Shown piece after piece: positions 1 to 8,518 of a DNA stretch of 35,786 nt. The number at the start of each line of letters is the position of its first letter. Positions within the stretch are counted from its first letter, which is position 1. Below the pieces are notes generated by a model. The model ran no database searches and was not told the origin of the DNA. It was given only the letters and a program-made list of their open reading frames with translations. Made by a program: the position numbers and the translations under genes. Origin of the DNA: a bacterium (GTDB taxonomy: Bacteria; Krumholzibacteriota; Krumholzibacteriia; LZORAL124-64-63); contig PIVY01000031.1 of the NCBI GenBank assembly GCA_003353795.1, positions 1 through 35,786 of the forward strand. The letters are read 5' to 3'.

Positions 1-979
1 TGACGGTCTGTCGCCACATGGCGTAGGCCACGTTGCGCGTGAAGCGGAACTCCTTGTACTGGGAGGGGGCGTCGTCGTCGCCGTATGGCGGACGGTCGGT
101 GAGCATGCGGATGAACTGCTCAGGAGCGTAGTGGTAATACAGCTCGAGCGACTTCTTCGAGCCCCAGTACTGGCGGAGGTACCAGTGCAGGTCGGTGTTG
201 GTCTTGACGGGGTTCTGAGTGTACATCCAGCGCTTGATCTTGAATCGGAACTTGGTATTGCCCCACGAGATGAACTGGCGCGTGGCGCTGAAGTCGAGCC
301 AGGGCGCTACGAGCAGATCCTCGATGGCGCCGATGCGGAACTGTAACGGCGAGACACCGTCGACCCAGGCGTCGATGCCCTCGTCGCTCTGGGTGATGAC
401 GTTGTCGTCGTAGATGACCTCGACGCCGAAGGTGTTTCGATAGGACCAGGGGTTCGCCGCACCGCTCTTGCGCGCCGCCTCGACCTGATCCTGGCCGGGT
501 CCGTCGTAGCGGAAGTTCGCCACCATGAAGCCGCCATCGGGCACCAGGCCCGAGACGGTCACGTCGTGCACGCCGGCCGGAACGTACACCTCGAACTTGC
601 GGCCACCGCTGGGGACCCCTTCGCGGCCGTCGTCCCAGGTCGACTTGGTGCTCGGGGTGAAGTTCAGCGGGATGGAGATCGTCCGGTCGGTGAGCCCGGC
701 GAACTCGATGGTGCCCGCCTTGGGACCCGCCTCACCGGGCTCGAAGCTCACCCGCGAGTAACCGGTCAGGGTGCCGGGTCCCAGCAGGGGGATGATCACG
801 GGTTTGACGCCGATCTGGATGTACGGCTTGCCGCCAACCGGCACGAACGTGGCGCCGGTCGCCGGCTCGGGCGTGTACTTGACCGCCGCCGCCGGCCCGG
901 CCAGCACCATCAGCACCAGCGAGACCGCCAGCAGGGCCGGGGCTCGCCGCAAGAATGCAGAATGGGGACGCAGGTTCAT
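1..979 (-). CDS. Secreted protein of unknown function, last visible gene of the pgs operon (3' end outside window)
   Basis: The frame is open from an ATG at 979 to the window edge, so at least 326 residues are seen and the C-terminus is missing. A ribosome site of the AGGAGA type sits just upstream, in the 12-base gap after the preceding gene. Residues 1-32 form a signal peptide: a basic start, a hydrophobic core and an AAA end. Residues about 48-150 contain a GPGTLTGYSRVSF segment, later followed by a VPAGVHDVTVSG segment. This resembles the repeated domain of the neighbouring 992-1894 product (GP-x-x-L-x-V-x-x-R, then G-x-H-x-V-x-V). The rest is rich in Trp, Tyr and Phe (for example DLHWYLRQYWGSKKSLELYYHY), which would fit a beta-rich envelope protein. 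I do not recognise the family. Its position suggests a role in export or anchoring of the pgs polymer, but that is inference. Confidence 0.75.
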   Translation of the reverse strand, partial: MNLRPHSAFLRRAPALLAVSLVLMVLAGPAAAVKYTPEPATGATFVPVGGKPYIQIGVKPVIIPLLGPGTLTGYSRVSFEPGEAGPKAGTIEFAGLTDRTISIPLNFTPSTKSTWDDGREGVPSGGRKFEVYVPAGVHDVTVSGLVPDGGFMVANFRYDGPGQDQVEAARKSGAANPWSYRNTFGVEVIYDDNVITQSDEGIDAWVDGVSPLQFRIGAIEDLLVAPWLDFSATRQFISWGNTKFRFKIKRWMYTQNPVKTNTDLHWYLRQYWGSKKSLELYYHYAPEQFIRMLTDRPPYGDDDAPSQYKEFRFTRNVAYAMWRQTV

Positions 980-991
980 GGACGGGCTCTC

Positions 992-1894
992 CTAGCGCTC
1001 GAGGTCGCTCTTCGGGATGTGAATCATGGCGGCCACGCCGCAGGCTTCCGGCCTCACGCAGCGGATCTCCACGTCATGACGGTCATTGGGAATCGCGATC
1101 CGGAACTCGTTGCGGCTGCCCGGCAGGATGTCGGACTGATCGACGTAGAGGGCCGCCGAGAGCTTGGTCGCGTCGAAATGGAACGAATTCCAGACCTCGT
1201 CGTCGAGGAGCACCTCGAGAGTGTAGGTCTGGCTGCCGTTCATGGTGTGGTCGAAATCGAGCCGCGTACCCACGCGCAGGGTCGTGGGGCCGGCAACGGA
1301 GAAGCACAGAGGGGTGCTCGCATCGAAATGGTAGTACGTGGACTGGTTGCCGCTTTCGAACTGGAGCCGACGCAATGCAACGTAGGTCTCGGGGGCGTAC
1401 GTCACCCAGTGCTCCCGCTTCCGCTTCACCTCGCGGAACAGCCGCACGGCCACCCGGCCGCTGCCCTCGTGCTCGACTCGTATGGTGACCTGATGTTCGC
1501 CCGCGGACAGCTCCAGGTAGTCGCGTCGCAGTGAACCCACGCGTGTCTGGCCATCGCAGAGGGCGACCTCGTCGTGCGGCTTGCCGGTGAATCCCTTGCG
1601 CAGGACCTCGCGGCCGTCCACCTCGACGACGAGCGTGTAAGCAACGCGCTCGGGATCGGTCGCGGTGAAGAGATAGCGGCTGATGATCTTGATCCGGCGC
1701 GGGCCATGGACGGTACAGGTGCCGGAGTCGCCGGGATCGAAGACGGCGTAGTCGATGGATCGACCGCCGCTCTCGATGCAGACGGTACCGACGCCGTCGA
1801 ATTCCTTCACCGACACCCACGAGGTCTTGGCCGCCGCGACCGATGCCGCCAGCACCAGGCACGCGAGCATCCCGTAGCGCACGCGGGCGGTCAT
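992..1894 (-). CDS. Secreted protein with a tandemly duplicated beta domain, pgs operon
   Basis: This 300-residue product starts at the ATG overlapping the stop of pgsW (ATGA). The frame extends 34 codons further upstream, but that part lies inside pgsW and ends just before a clear signal peptide (residues 1-22, hydrophobic core then AAA). The mature protein reads as two copies of one domain, about residues 49-157 and 187-295. Both have a YxxFD start, a GP-x-x-(I/L)-(K/R)-(I/V) strand with a nearby Arg, a YTL-x-V strand with an acidic turn (VDG / LDD), and a final strand after SAGEHQVTI or PGSRNEFRI. A few Cys residues (39, 60, 113, 197, 279, 285) could form disulfides. No catalytic motif was recognised. 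The tight coupling to pgsB-pgsC-pgsW suggests a periplasmic or outer-membrane accessory of the polymer system; this is inferred from context only. Confidence 0.8.
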   Translation of the reverse strand: MTARVRYGMLACLVLAASVAAAKTSWVSVKEFDGVGTVCIESGGRSIDYAVFDPGDSGTCTVHGPRRIKIISRYLFTATDPERVAYTLVVEVDGREVLRKGFTGKPHDEVALCDGQTRVGSLRRDYLELSAGEHQVTIRVEHEGSGRVAVRLFREVKRKREHWVTYAPETYVALRRLQFESGNQSTYYHFDASTPLCFSVAGPTTLRVGTRLDFDHTMNGSQTYTLEVLLDDEVWNSFHFDATKLSAALYVDQSDILPGSRNEFRIAIPNDRHDVEIRCVRPEACGVAAMIHIPKSDLER

Positions 1895-3045
1895 GACGAC
1901 TCCTTCTCGACGACCGTGCCCCGACGTCGCTTGGGCAGCATGTCGAACAAGCCGTTCCTGACCTCGGGCGCCAGGATCAGCGTGCACAGCCCGCAATAGA
2001 CCGCCAGCACCGCCAGCGCCAGGGGGAATCGATACATGTTCTTGACGAAGATCTCGCCCTCGCCGGGCAAGGGCAGGTAGTCCGGCGAGACGGGCAGGCC
2101 GAAGTTCTGCGCCATGGAGACCACCCGCAGCAGATGAATCACCGGCACGCCCTTTTCTGCGAAGAGAATCAGGTTGCCCTTGCGGGGCCAGTTGTGCTGA
2201 CCCAGTTCCTCATTGAGACCAGAGGGGATCAGGGGCCGGTTCTGGCTCGATCCCAGGCTGGCCACACCCCCGCCGATGTTCACGTAGCAGCGGTAGGCAC
2301 GGCCGCGGGATTCGCTCTCGTAGAATCCCATGCGGCGTCCGACGGCCTGCTCGATGTTCTGCACCTCGAGCAACGGCACTGCGTTGCGCTCCGTGGCTGC
2401 AACGATCATGCGTCGACCATTGGGGCTGAGTCCACGACCCATGTCGTTGCCGCCACCGAAGCTGGCCATCGAACTCCGGGTGGTGAAGACTCCCGCGTCG
2501 AAGAGAACGTTTTCCATGTCCAGCCAGGTGAACTCCGGGTCGTTGGCGCCCCACATGGAGGAGCCGACCGAGGTGACGACCACCGGGCGGAGTCGCAGGG
2601 TTTCCATGGCGGCGTACAGGGCGATGTTCAGGGCGGGGAAGGAGCCCGAAATCGCCACGGCCACCGGATCGCCTTGGCCGAGGCCGGCGCGCCGAAATTC
2701 ACTCACCAGAACGCCCGCCCAGTTGGGATTGAGGCTGGTGAGCTTGGCGTCGAGGCTGCCCTGGGCGTTGGTGATCTGCGAGAACTCGGGTCCGATCAGG
2801 CCGGTGCCGGCCGGATCATTGAGGAGGTCGACGTGGCTGTCGTCGAGTTGGCGGTACGCGCGCAGTACGGAGAACGCCTCGGCCGCGCGCTCGGCGGCCG
2901 CGAGCTTCAATTCGTAGTCGCTCTGGCGCACGGGGGCCCGGGTGGCGTCGAGCAGCGCCTGGAACAGCAGCGCCAGCACGGCCAGACCCAGCAGGATCCA
3001 CTTGCGACGACTATCCAATCGCCAGCTCAATGAGCTTCCCTCCAT
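1891..3045 (-). CDS. pgsW: Poly-gamma-glutamate system protein, PgsW type
   Basis: This 384-residue protein has an N-terminal membrane anchor at about residues 15-33 (WILLGLAVLALLFQALL), a large extracytoplasmic region, and a second hydrophobic segment near the C-terminus (residues about 350-368). The middle holds GDPVAVAISGSFPALNIALYAAMETL, then VVTSVGSSMWGANDPEFTWLDME and ASFGGGNDMGRG. This is the pattern I associate with the 'poly-gamma-glutamate system protein' family that accompanies CapB and CapC in Gram-negative genomes. Its biochemical role in the polymer system is not established. It overlaps pgsC at its start (about 3011-3045) and the next gene at its stop (ATGA), so translation is probably coupled along the operon. 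Family assignment is from memory of the conserved blocks and the gene neighbourhood. Confidence 0.8.
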   Translation of the reverse strand: MEGSSLSWRLDSRRKWILLGLAVLALLFQALLDATRAPVRQSDYELKLAAAERAAEAFSVLRAYRQLDDSHVDLLNDPAGTGLIGPEFSQITNAQGSLDAKLTSLNPNWAGVLVSEFRRAGLGQGDPVAVAISGSFPALNIALYAAMETLRLRPVVVTSVGSSMWGANDPEFTWLDMENVLFDAGVFTTRSSMASFGGGNDMGRGLSPNGRRMIVAATERNAVPLLEVQNIEQAVGRRMGFYESESRGRAYRCYVNIGGGVASLGSSQNRPLIPSGLNEELGQHNWPRKGNLILFAEKGVPVIHLLRVVSMAQNFGLPVSPDYLPLPGEGEIFVKNMYRFPLALAVLAVYCGLCTLILAPEVRNGLFDMLPKRRRGTVVEKESS

Positions 3046-3484
3046 GGGCGACCACCAGGGCCAGCCGGACGATGAACGAGGCCATGAACATGGTGCAGAG
3101 CGTCTCGACGATGCCCTGGCGCATCATCCAGTAGGCGATGAGACCCGGGATGATGTAGCCCACCGACTGCAGCAGTGCGGTGTCCACGCCGAGGTCCATC
3201 ATGTCGTTGAAGACCAGGAAGTAACGCGTCAGGTAGCCGAACAGGAATCCGGCCAGCACGCAGAAGACCATGGTGCGGCGGCCATAGAGCAGGATGTACC
3301 GGCCGAGCAGCCGGACCGAGCCGTAGGTGACGAGCGCCGCCAGGATCGTACCGAGGATGCGCAACGGCTGGTCGAGATAGAGGGCGATGTAGCCGGGAAC
3401 CACGAGACCGCCGGCGGCGAGACCGAGGATCTCGGTGAACACGAGGCTCACCACGAGGCCGAGTCCGATGGCCTGGTACAGCAT
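3011..3484 (-). CDS. pgsC: Poly-gamma-glutamate biosynthesis membrane protein PgsC/CapC
   Basis: This 157-residue integral membrane protein is close to the usual CapC length of about 150. Translation starts at the ATG overlapping the stop of pgsB (ATGA at 3484). The longer open frame upstream is inside pgsB and has no membrane character. Several hydrophobic segments are visible: LGLVVSLVFTEILGLAAGGLVVPGYIALYL, ILGTILAALVTYGSVRLL, MVFCVLAGFLFGYL and SVGYIIPGLIAYWMM. The opening block, with the glycine-rich AAGGLVVPGYIAL, is characteristic of CapC. In Bacillus, PgsC works with the ligase PgsB and PgsA in the membrane to make and move gamma-linked polyglutamate. The B-C order here matches that arrangement. 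Confidence 0.9.
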   Translation of the reverse strand: MLYQAIGLGLVVSLVFTEILGLAAGGLVVPGYIALYLDQPLRILGTILAALVTYGSVRLLGRYILLYGRRTMVFCVLAGFLFGYLTRYFLVFNDMMDLGVDTALLQSVGYIIPGLIAYWMMRQGIVETLCTMFMASFIVRLALVVAHGGKLIELAIG

Positions 3485-4656
3485 CAGGCGACCTCCGCGG
3501 GCAGGCGTCGCCGCAGGTGGGAGAGCAATGCGTTGCCGATGCCCTTGATGTTGCCGATCCCGATGATCAGACCGCCGTCGGGGCAAAGGTCCGAGAGCTT
3601 GGTCCACAGTTCGGCGGCCGGGCGTCCGGCAAGGTCCTCGACCCGGTCCATGGGCAGCTTGCGGCGGCGGACCATGTCCACCAGCGGCCGTGTCTGCTCA
3701 CCGATGAACACGTAGCGGCCGGCCGGCAGCTCGCGTCCGAACATGGGCACGAGATCCTTGGCGCGGCGCATGCGGTCTTCGCGGTTGTTGTAGAGCAGAA
3801 CCACGTCTTCGGCGCGTTCGGTGAGCTTGAGACGCCGCCAGATACGGATGTAACTCTCGGAATCGTTGGCGGCGAATCCGTTGACGAAGGTCACCGGCTT
3901 GCCTTCCTCCTCGAGGTGCCAGAGGGTCATCGCGCCCACGTCCGGCTGCACCTTGAACATGGCTTCGAGCGCCGCATCGCGCGGCACGCCCGCAGCATCG
4001 CAGACGTCCAGGGCCAGGGCCACGTTCTCGGGGAACTCCACGTAACCGAAGCCGTCCATGATCTCGGCCGGGACCTGATCGGCCGTGGCCCGGGTGCAGG
4101 TCGAACCGGCCTTGCGCGCGCGCTTGGCGAAGTGGTCGGCGTAGACATCCTCGGCGTGGAAGAACTGGGCCTTCCGCGGCACGGTGCCGGCCAGGTTCGC
4201 GGCCACGTCGGCCATGGTGGGGCCCATGACTTCCATGTGATCGGGGCGGACATTGGTGATCACGCCGTGAGTCGCATGGACAATGTGATGCTCGCAGGTC
4301 TTCTGGAGGTCCGGGCGCACGGCCATGCACTCGATCACCAGGGCGTCGCATCGTTCCCGGGCGGCATCGCGGATGACCCGGAGCTGTTCGCGAATATTGG
4401 GCCCGCCCCGCCGCACGACCGGTGTCTCCGTGCCGTCGGCGTGGATGACGGCCGCCGCCGAGCCGGTGGTCTTGGCCACCACGCGCATGTCACCGCCCCT
4501 CAAGCCGGCCGCGATGAGTCGGGCCACGGAACTCTTGCCGCGGCTTCCGTTGACATGCACGCGCACGCGGATGCGGCGCAGGAACCAGCGGTGACGCGCG
4601 GTCTCCCAAACGCCGAGGGAGATGAGCAGGATGAGAAGTAGAACGATCAGTTTCAT
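3484..4656 (-). CDS. pgsB: Poly-gamma-glutamate synthase, Mur-ligase family PgsB/CapB
   Basis: This 390-residue protein is close to Bacillus PgsB in length. Residues 1-18 form a single hydrophobic anchor. An ATP-binding P-loop GSRGKSS follows at residues 37-43, in the VHVNGSRGKSSVARL setting typical of the family. Further family blocks are TTGSAA, the RRGGPNIREQ block, the IECMAVRPDLQ segment, TNVRPDHMEVMG, FVNGFAANDSES and YNNREDR. The enzyme is predicted to activate the glutamate gamma-carboxyl with ATP and extend the polymer, in the manner of the related Mur ligases. It is the first gene of the visible pgs cluster and overlaps pgsC. No capA/pgsA gene is visible on this side, so either it lies beyond position 1 or this system works without it. 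The start at 4656 has only a weak ribosome site. Confidence 0.93.
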   Translation of the reverse strand: MKLIVLLLILLISLGVWETARHRWFLRRIRVRVHVNGSRGKSSVARLIAAGLRGGDMRVVAKTTGSAAAVIHADGTETPVVRRGGPNIREQLRVIRDAARERCDALVIECMAVRPDLQKTCEHHIVHATHGVITNVRPDHMEVMGPTMADVAANLAGTVPRKAQFFHAEDVYADHFAKRARKAGSTCTRATADQVPAEIMDGFGYVEFPENVALALDVCDAAGVPRDAALEAMFKVQPDVGAMTLWHLEEEGKPVTFVNGFAANDSESYIRIWRRLKLTERAEDVVLLYNNREDRMRRAKDLVPMFGRELPAGRYVFIGEQTRPLVDMVRRRKLPMDRVEDLAGRPAAELWTKLSDLCPDGGLIIGIGNIKGIGNALLSHLRRRLPAEVA

Positions 4657-4674
4657 TGCTCACGAACACGCAAG

Positions 4675-4707
4675 CCGACCGGTCGCCAGCAAAGGACGAC
4701 CGGTCGG
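4675..4707. repeat. Paired palindrome CGACCGGTCG with 21-bp phasing, upstream of pgsB
   Basis: An 11-bp perfect inverted repeat (arms 4675-4685 and 4697-4707, 11-base spacer) lies between the C25-like gene and pgsB. Each arm itself contains the 10-bp palindrome CGACCGGTCG, at 4676-4685 and 4697-4706, so the two copies start 21 bp apart. On the minus strand it could fold as a terminator-type hairpin after the C25-like gene, but no T-run follows. The helical phasing and its position 20-50 bases ahead of the pgsB start also suit a two-site operator. The sequence alone does not decide between the two. Confidence 0.6.
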
Positions 4708-4717
4708 GTAGGAGTGA

Positions 4718-7700
4718 TCAGCGTACCAGCAGGAGCTTGCGCGTCAGGGTCTGACCCGCGTGCTCGAGACGGTAGAAATACACGCCGTCTGCAAGATTCC
4801 GACCCTGGTCGTCACGGCCACGCCAAACAAGGAGGCTCTCGCCCGCATCGGCCTGGCCATCAATGAGTGTCCGCACCACACGCCCGCGCACGTCATAGAC
4901 GGCCAGGCGCACGTGACCGCCTCGCGGCATGGCGAACGCGATACTGGTCTCGCCGTGCATGGGATTCGGACGCGGTTCCGACAGTGCCAGCGACGTGACG
5001 GTCGAACCCACCGTGACCACACCGCTCGTGACGGTGACGCCGTGGGGGAGGATCGCCTCGAGCACCAGTTCGTCGCCCAGGTCCGAAATCACCGAGGCGT
5101 CACGAGCGTGGGCGGGAAGGACATCAGGAGTCACGGGTTCGAGGCCATCGCGACCGTACGCGTGAATCCGCCAGCCCACGATCGGCCGGTCGTCCTGTAG
5201 GCCCCAGGTCACGTGCACGCGGTCACCGGACGGCGTCGCGGTCAGCCCCGTCACCGTCAACGGTACCCGCACCGGCGGGTCCGTGGTGATGCGCACCGCC
5301 TGTCCCGGCCCGAGCGGAAGGACGCCCGCGAGCCGGATCCCGTCGTAGGTCAACTGCAGTCCGTCGGTCTCGTCGGGCGACTCCATGCCTACCGAAGCGT
5401 ACATGCGCATGTAGTCAACGTCGGCGACCTGCTTGTAGATGAACAGGATCTCGCCGTCGCCGGTAGGGGTCGCATGGAAGGCCGGATCCTTCAGGACAGC
5501 CTGGAAGGTGTGGACGGCCGGGTTCTCCGAGTAGATGAAGTTCAGGCGGCTCCACTCGATGATGTACTGGTGGTTGCTCACGTCGTGGTAGACGTAGACC
5601 CCGTCGCTGTCGATGCCGCTGTCACCGCCGGGCTCGGGCGTCAGGTTGTCCCAGAAGGGCGCGACCACAGCGCCGTTGCCGTGGGTCGAGGGCAGAGGCC
5701 AGTTGTAGAAGCTGAAGAACTCGTTGTCGGCCTCGAAGCTCAACCAGCCGTTGTCGCTGACCCGGATCCGGGTGAAGTTCTGTCCGTAGTACTGGAAGGT
5801 GAACCCCAGGTCGACGACCATGTCGGTGACCAGATTATCGGCGAAGAAGTCGAGCTTCTCACCGCTGCCACCGAGCGCGGTGCTGATTTCCTGCCACTGG
5901 TACACCGGCCGCTGGGCCGGGTAGAGGTAGTCACCGCTATCGTACGCGTAGTAGCCGTGGGCGTCGGGACCGGCAGGGGCGCCGGCGTCGGAGCGTCCGA
6001 TGATCACCGGAACGCTCGTCTCTTGCCGGTAGCCTTCGGTAGTCACGGCCGTTGCCAGCAGCGTGACCGAGGAACCGTCGATCAGATCGTTGCTCAACTG
6101 GAGGTCGACCGGATGCAGCACCTCGCTGCCTCCCGCGGCCAGGGCGCCGAACGGAATGCTGGTCGTGTGCAGCACCGCGCCAGTCGGCCCCACGATGTCC
6201 AGTGCCAGGTCGCCGCCACTGGTGCCGCTGGTTCCGGGATTCTCCAGGGTGATGGAGAGAGATGTGGTCTCGCCGAGACTCACCACGCCGTCCGCGGGGT
6301 CGAATGCGGCGGTCAAGGTCAGGTCGGGAGCCTCGCAAACCAGTTCGAAACTCGACACGTCGACGTCACCGCCACGGGTGATGGAGACGATCCCCGTGAC
6401 CACGGCGCCGTCGACGGCGTCATCGTCCAGGGCGATGCTGAGCACGTCCGCGATGGTCGCATCGGCGCCGCCGGCGATGGCCGGAACCGTGGCGTTGCCC
6501 TGAACCACCGTCGCCGGTCCGTCGATCGTCAGCACCAGGCTGGCATCGGTGGTTCCAGTCGAACCCGAGTTGCGGATGACGAGGTCCAGGTCGATGGCGT
6601 CGGCGGGATTGATGCCGTTCTCGCCGGTGTCCATGGCCGTAACGCCAGCCACGCCCAGATAGGCGGCGGCCTGGCCAACGGTGACGTCGGCTTCGTAGGC
6701 GAGGTTGCCCGAGCGGGTCACGGTGAGGGACACGGCGCCGGCAACGGCCCGGTTTCCGCCAAAGGTCACGCGGGCCGAGCCGAAGGCGTCGGTCAGGGCA
6801 GCACCCAGCAACTCGCCGTTCTGGACCACACCGATCCGGGCGCCGGCCAGCAGCGTCGTGCCAGCGGCGTCCGTGACCGTCACCGACAGGTCCGTCGCAC
6901 CCACCGGCAGGCTGCCGGCATGGTCGACGGTCATGATGACCGGAAGTGCCTTGTGGAAGTTCAGCTCCGGGTCACCCAGCAGATTGTAGATGTAGAAGTA
7001 GTACTCGACGCAGAGTTCGGCGAAGTCGTCCTCGTCGGCGAACTCGGGCAGGGGCTCCAGTTCACCGGGATAGTGCTCCATGAAGCGGAGCTTACCGGCG
7101 ACCAGTGCGCCGCCCAGCGTGGTGATCTCGGGATCGACGATCCGGTCGAACACGCTGATGGCCATGGCGTCGTTGAATCGAGTATGGGAATGGTGCTCGC
7201 CATTGCCGACGAAGGCCACGGCGCCGCGGGGCGCCTCCGGCGAGCCCTCGCGGATCCAGCCCTCGCCGAAGCAGCGGTCCGCCGTGAAGTCGTTGTTCAG
7301 GCAGACGAACGAGAAGACCACGGGCAGCTTCGCTCCGTTGGTCAGCGCCGAGATGTGCTCGGTCCAGAAGTTGGGCGGAGCCCAGCCGATGGTGCTGTAG
7401 GCCCAGCCGCGGTACACGACCATGCTGCAGCCCTGATTGACCTCGTGCATGAAGTAGTCCCGGCCGCCGTCGGGCGGGGCGCCGTATCCGTCCTGGGTCT
7501 GGAACGGCGAGACGATGTAGTTGCCGTACTCGGACGTGAAGTAGTTGGCGGGAGTCGCCTCGTCGAAGCCGATGGTCTCGAGCTGCTCGTTGCAGTAAAG
7601 CACCGTGTGCTTCGGCGTGGTCGACTGGCTCTGGCCCGCCACGGCCACGGCCCGCGTGAACCAGTCGGTCTGGCTCATGTCGGGGTCGCGTTCGTAGTTG

Positions 7701-8518
7701 ATGGTCTTGGCCACGACGGTCGCCACTTCGGAGGCCGTGGCCACGGAGAACCGGCCGACCATGGCGTCGGGAAGCCAGTCGTCACCGTCGAGAAGGGTGT
7801 AGGGGAAGTCGGAAACCGTTTCTTCCTTGAGCCAGTTGGGAATGTCCTCGACGTCGCCCACGAGGAGGATGTACTCCGGCGGGAGGTCCCAGGTCTGGTA
7901 GGCGTTGACCAGCCAGTCGCGGATGTTCTCGTTGGTCCCACCGGTGGTGTTCGTGTTCACCGTCACCACCGGCCATCCCTTGCGCATCTTCCATTCCGCC
8001 AGCGGCGCGATGGCGGACTCGAACTCGGGCACCGTGATGATCACGTAACTGCCGCCCGTGGCCGGAAGAGCCGCCTTGTCGGCAGCGACCACCCGACCCG
8101 GTAGGCCGCCGTGCAGACCCGCCGATGCCAGCCGCGCGTTGGCTTTGCTGGCCCAGGATCCGTCATGTCGCACGGCGACCCGGATCATACCAATGCCAGG
8201 ATCGACCACGCGCACCAGCGCCATCGGCGTGCCGCGCAGGCGCATGAGGTCGCCCTCGATGGTCGCACCGGCGGCCTCGCCGCCCACGAGTATGGCCTCG
8301 GCCCAGGTTGCGTCCTCGGGGAGCGCGATGATCGCGCCGAGATCGGGCCTGTCGCCATCGTGCTGACCCGTGCCATCGAACGTCACGATGGTTTCGGTGG
8401 GGGAAACTTCAATGACGGGACGGGGCGGCGTGGTGACACCGTCAACATCCCCGGCCGTCGCGGTGACGGCCAGGGATGCGAGAGTCAGCATGATGCCAAG
8501 GGTGATGACATTCTTCAT
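4718..8518 (-). CDS. Gingipain-like C25-family secreted protein with C-terminal FlgD-like sorting domain, probable histidine-less active site
   Basis: This 1266-residue secreted protein starts at an ATG overlapping the stop of the beta-helix gene (ATGA). Residues 1-22 are a signal peptide. The C25 caspase-like domain spans about residues 157-480. It opens with SYVIITVPEFESAIAPLAEW and GWPVVTV, then has ILLVGDVEDIP, a YTLLDGDDWLPDAMVGR block, and a strand ending FSFVCLNNDF with the expected nucleophile Cys406. The catalytic His normally found in a GH motif is replaced: the matching segment reads VYRGW, with Trp372, 34 residues before the Cys. Beta-sandwich repeats follow, then a domain with YYGQNFTRIRVSDNGWLSFE. 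The last 85 or so residues are a FlgD-like Ig domain (NPMHGETSIAF, YDVRGRVVRTL, GVYFYRL, RKLLLVR) of the kind used for type IX-like export. It may be an inactive or altered protease. Confidence 0.88.
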   Translation of the reverse strand: MKNVITLGIMLTLASLAVTATAGDVDGVTTPPRPVIEVSPTETIVTFDGTGQHDGDRPDLGAIIALPEDATWAEAILVGGEAAGATIEGDLMRLRGTPMALVRVVDPGIGMIRVAVRHDGSWASKANARLASAGLHGGLPGRVVAADKAALPATGGSYVIITVPEFESAIAPLAEWKMRKGWPVVTVNTNTTGGTNENIRDWLVNAYQTWDLPPEYILLVGDVEDIPNWLKEETVSDFPYTLLDGDDWLPDAMVGRFSVATASEVATVVAKTINYERDPDMSQTDWFTRAVAVAGQSQSTTPKHTVLYCNEQLETIGFDEATPANYFTSEYGNYIVSPFQTQDGYGAPPDGGRDYFMHEVNQGCSMVVYRGWAYSTIGWAPPNFWTEHISALTNGAKLPVVFSFVCLNNDFTADRCFGEGWIREGSPEAPRGAVAFVGNGEHHSHTRFNDAMAISVFDRIVDPEITTLGGALVAGKLRFMEHYPGELEPLPEFADEDDFAELCVEYYFYIYNLLGDPELNFHKALPVIMTVDHAGSLPVGATDLSVTVTDAAGTTLLAGARIGVVQNGELLGAALTDAFGSARVTFGGNRAVAGAVSLTVTRSGNLAYEADVTVGQAAAYLGVAGVTAMDTGENGINPADAIDLDLVIRNSGSTGTTDASLVLTIDGPATVVQGNATVPAIAGGADATIADVLSIALDDDAVDGAVVTGIVSITRGGDVDVSSFELVCEAPDLTLTAAFDPADGVVSLGETTSLSITLENPGTSGTSGGDLALDIVGPTGAVLHTTSIPFGALAAGGSEVLHPVDLQLSNDLIDGSSVTLLATAVTTEGYRQETSVPVIIGRSDAGAPAGPDAHGYYAYDSGDYLYPAQRPVYQWQEISTALGGSGEKLDFFADNLVTDMVVDLGFTFQYYGQNFTRIRVSDNGWLSFEADNEFFSFYNWPLPSTHGNGAVVAPFWDNLTPEPGGDSGIDSDGVYVYHDVSNHQYIIEWSRLNFIYSENPAVHTFQAVLKDPAFHATPTGDGEILFIYKQVADVDYMRMYASVGMESPDETDGLQLTYDGIRLAGVLPLGPGQAVRITTDPPVRVPLTVTGLTATPSGDRVHVTWGLQDDRPIVGWRIHAYGRDGLEPVTPDVLPAHARDASVISDLGDELVLEAILPHGVTVTSGVVTVGSTVTSLALSEPRPNPMHGETSIAFAMPRGGHVRLAVYDVRGRVVRTLIDGQADAGESLLVWRGRDDQGRNLADGVYFYRLEHAGQTLTRKLLLVR

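Noticed and set aside
566..1534. A 322-codon plus-strand frame opposite the two secreted pgs-operon proteins
   Set aside because: No ribosome site and biased composition; the minus frames have signal peptides and operon-type overlaps.
5213..8104. A 963-codon plus-strand frame opposite the first C25-like gene
   Set aside because: Same artefact; low-complexity His/Gly/Val/Arg composition and no start signal.
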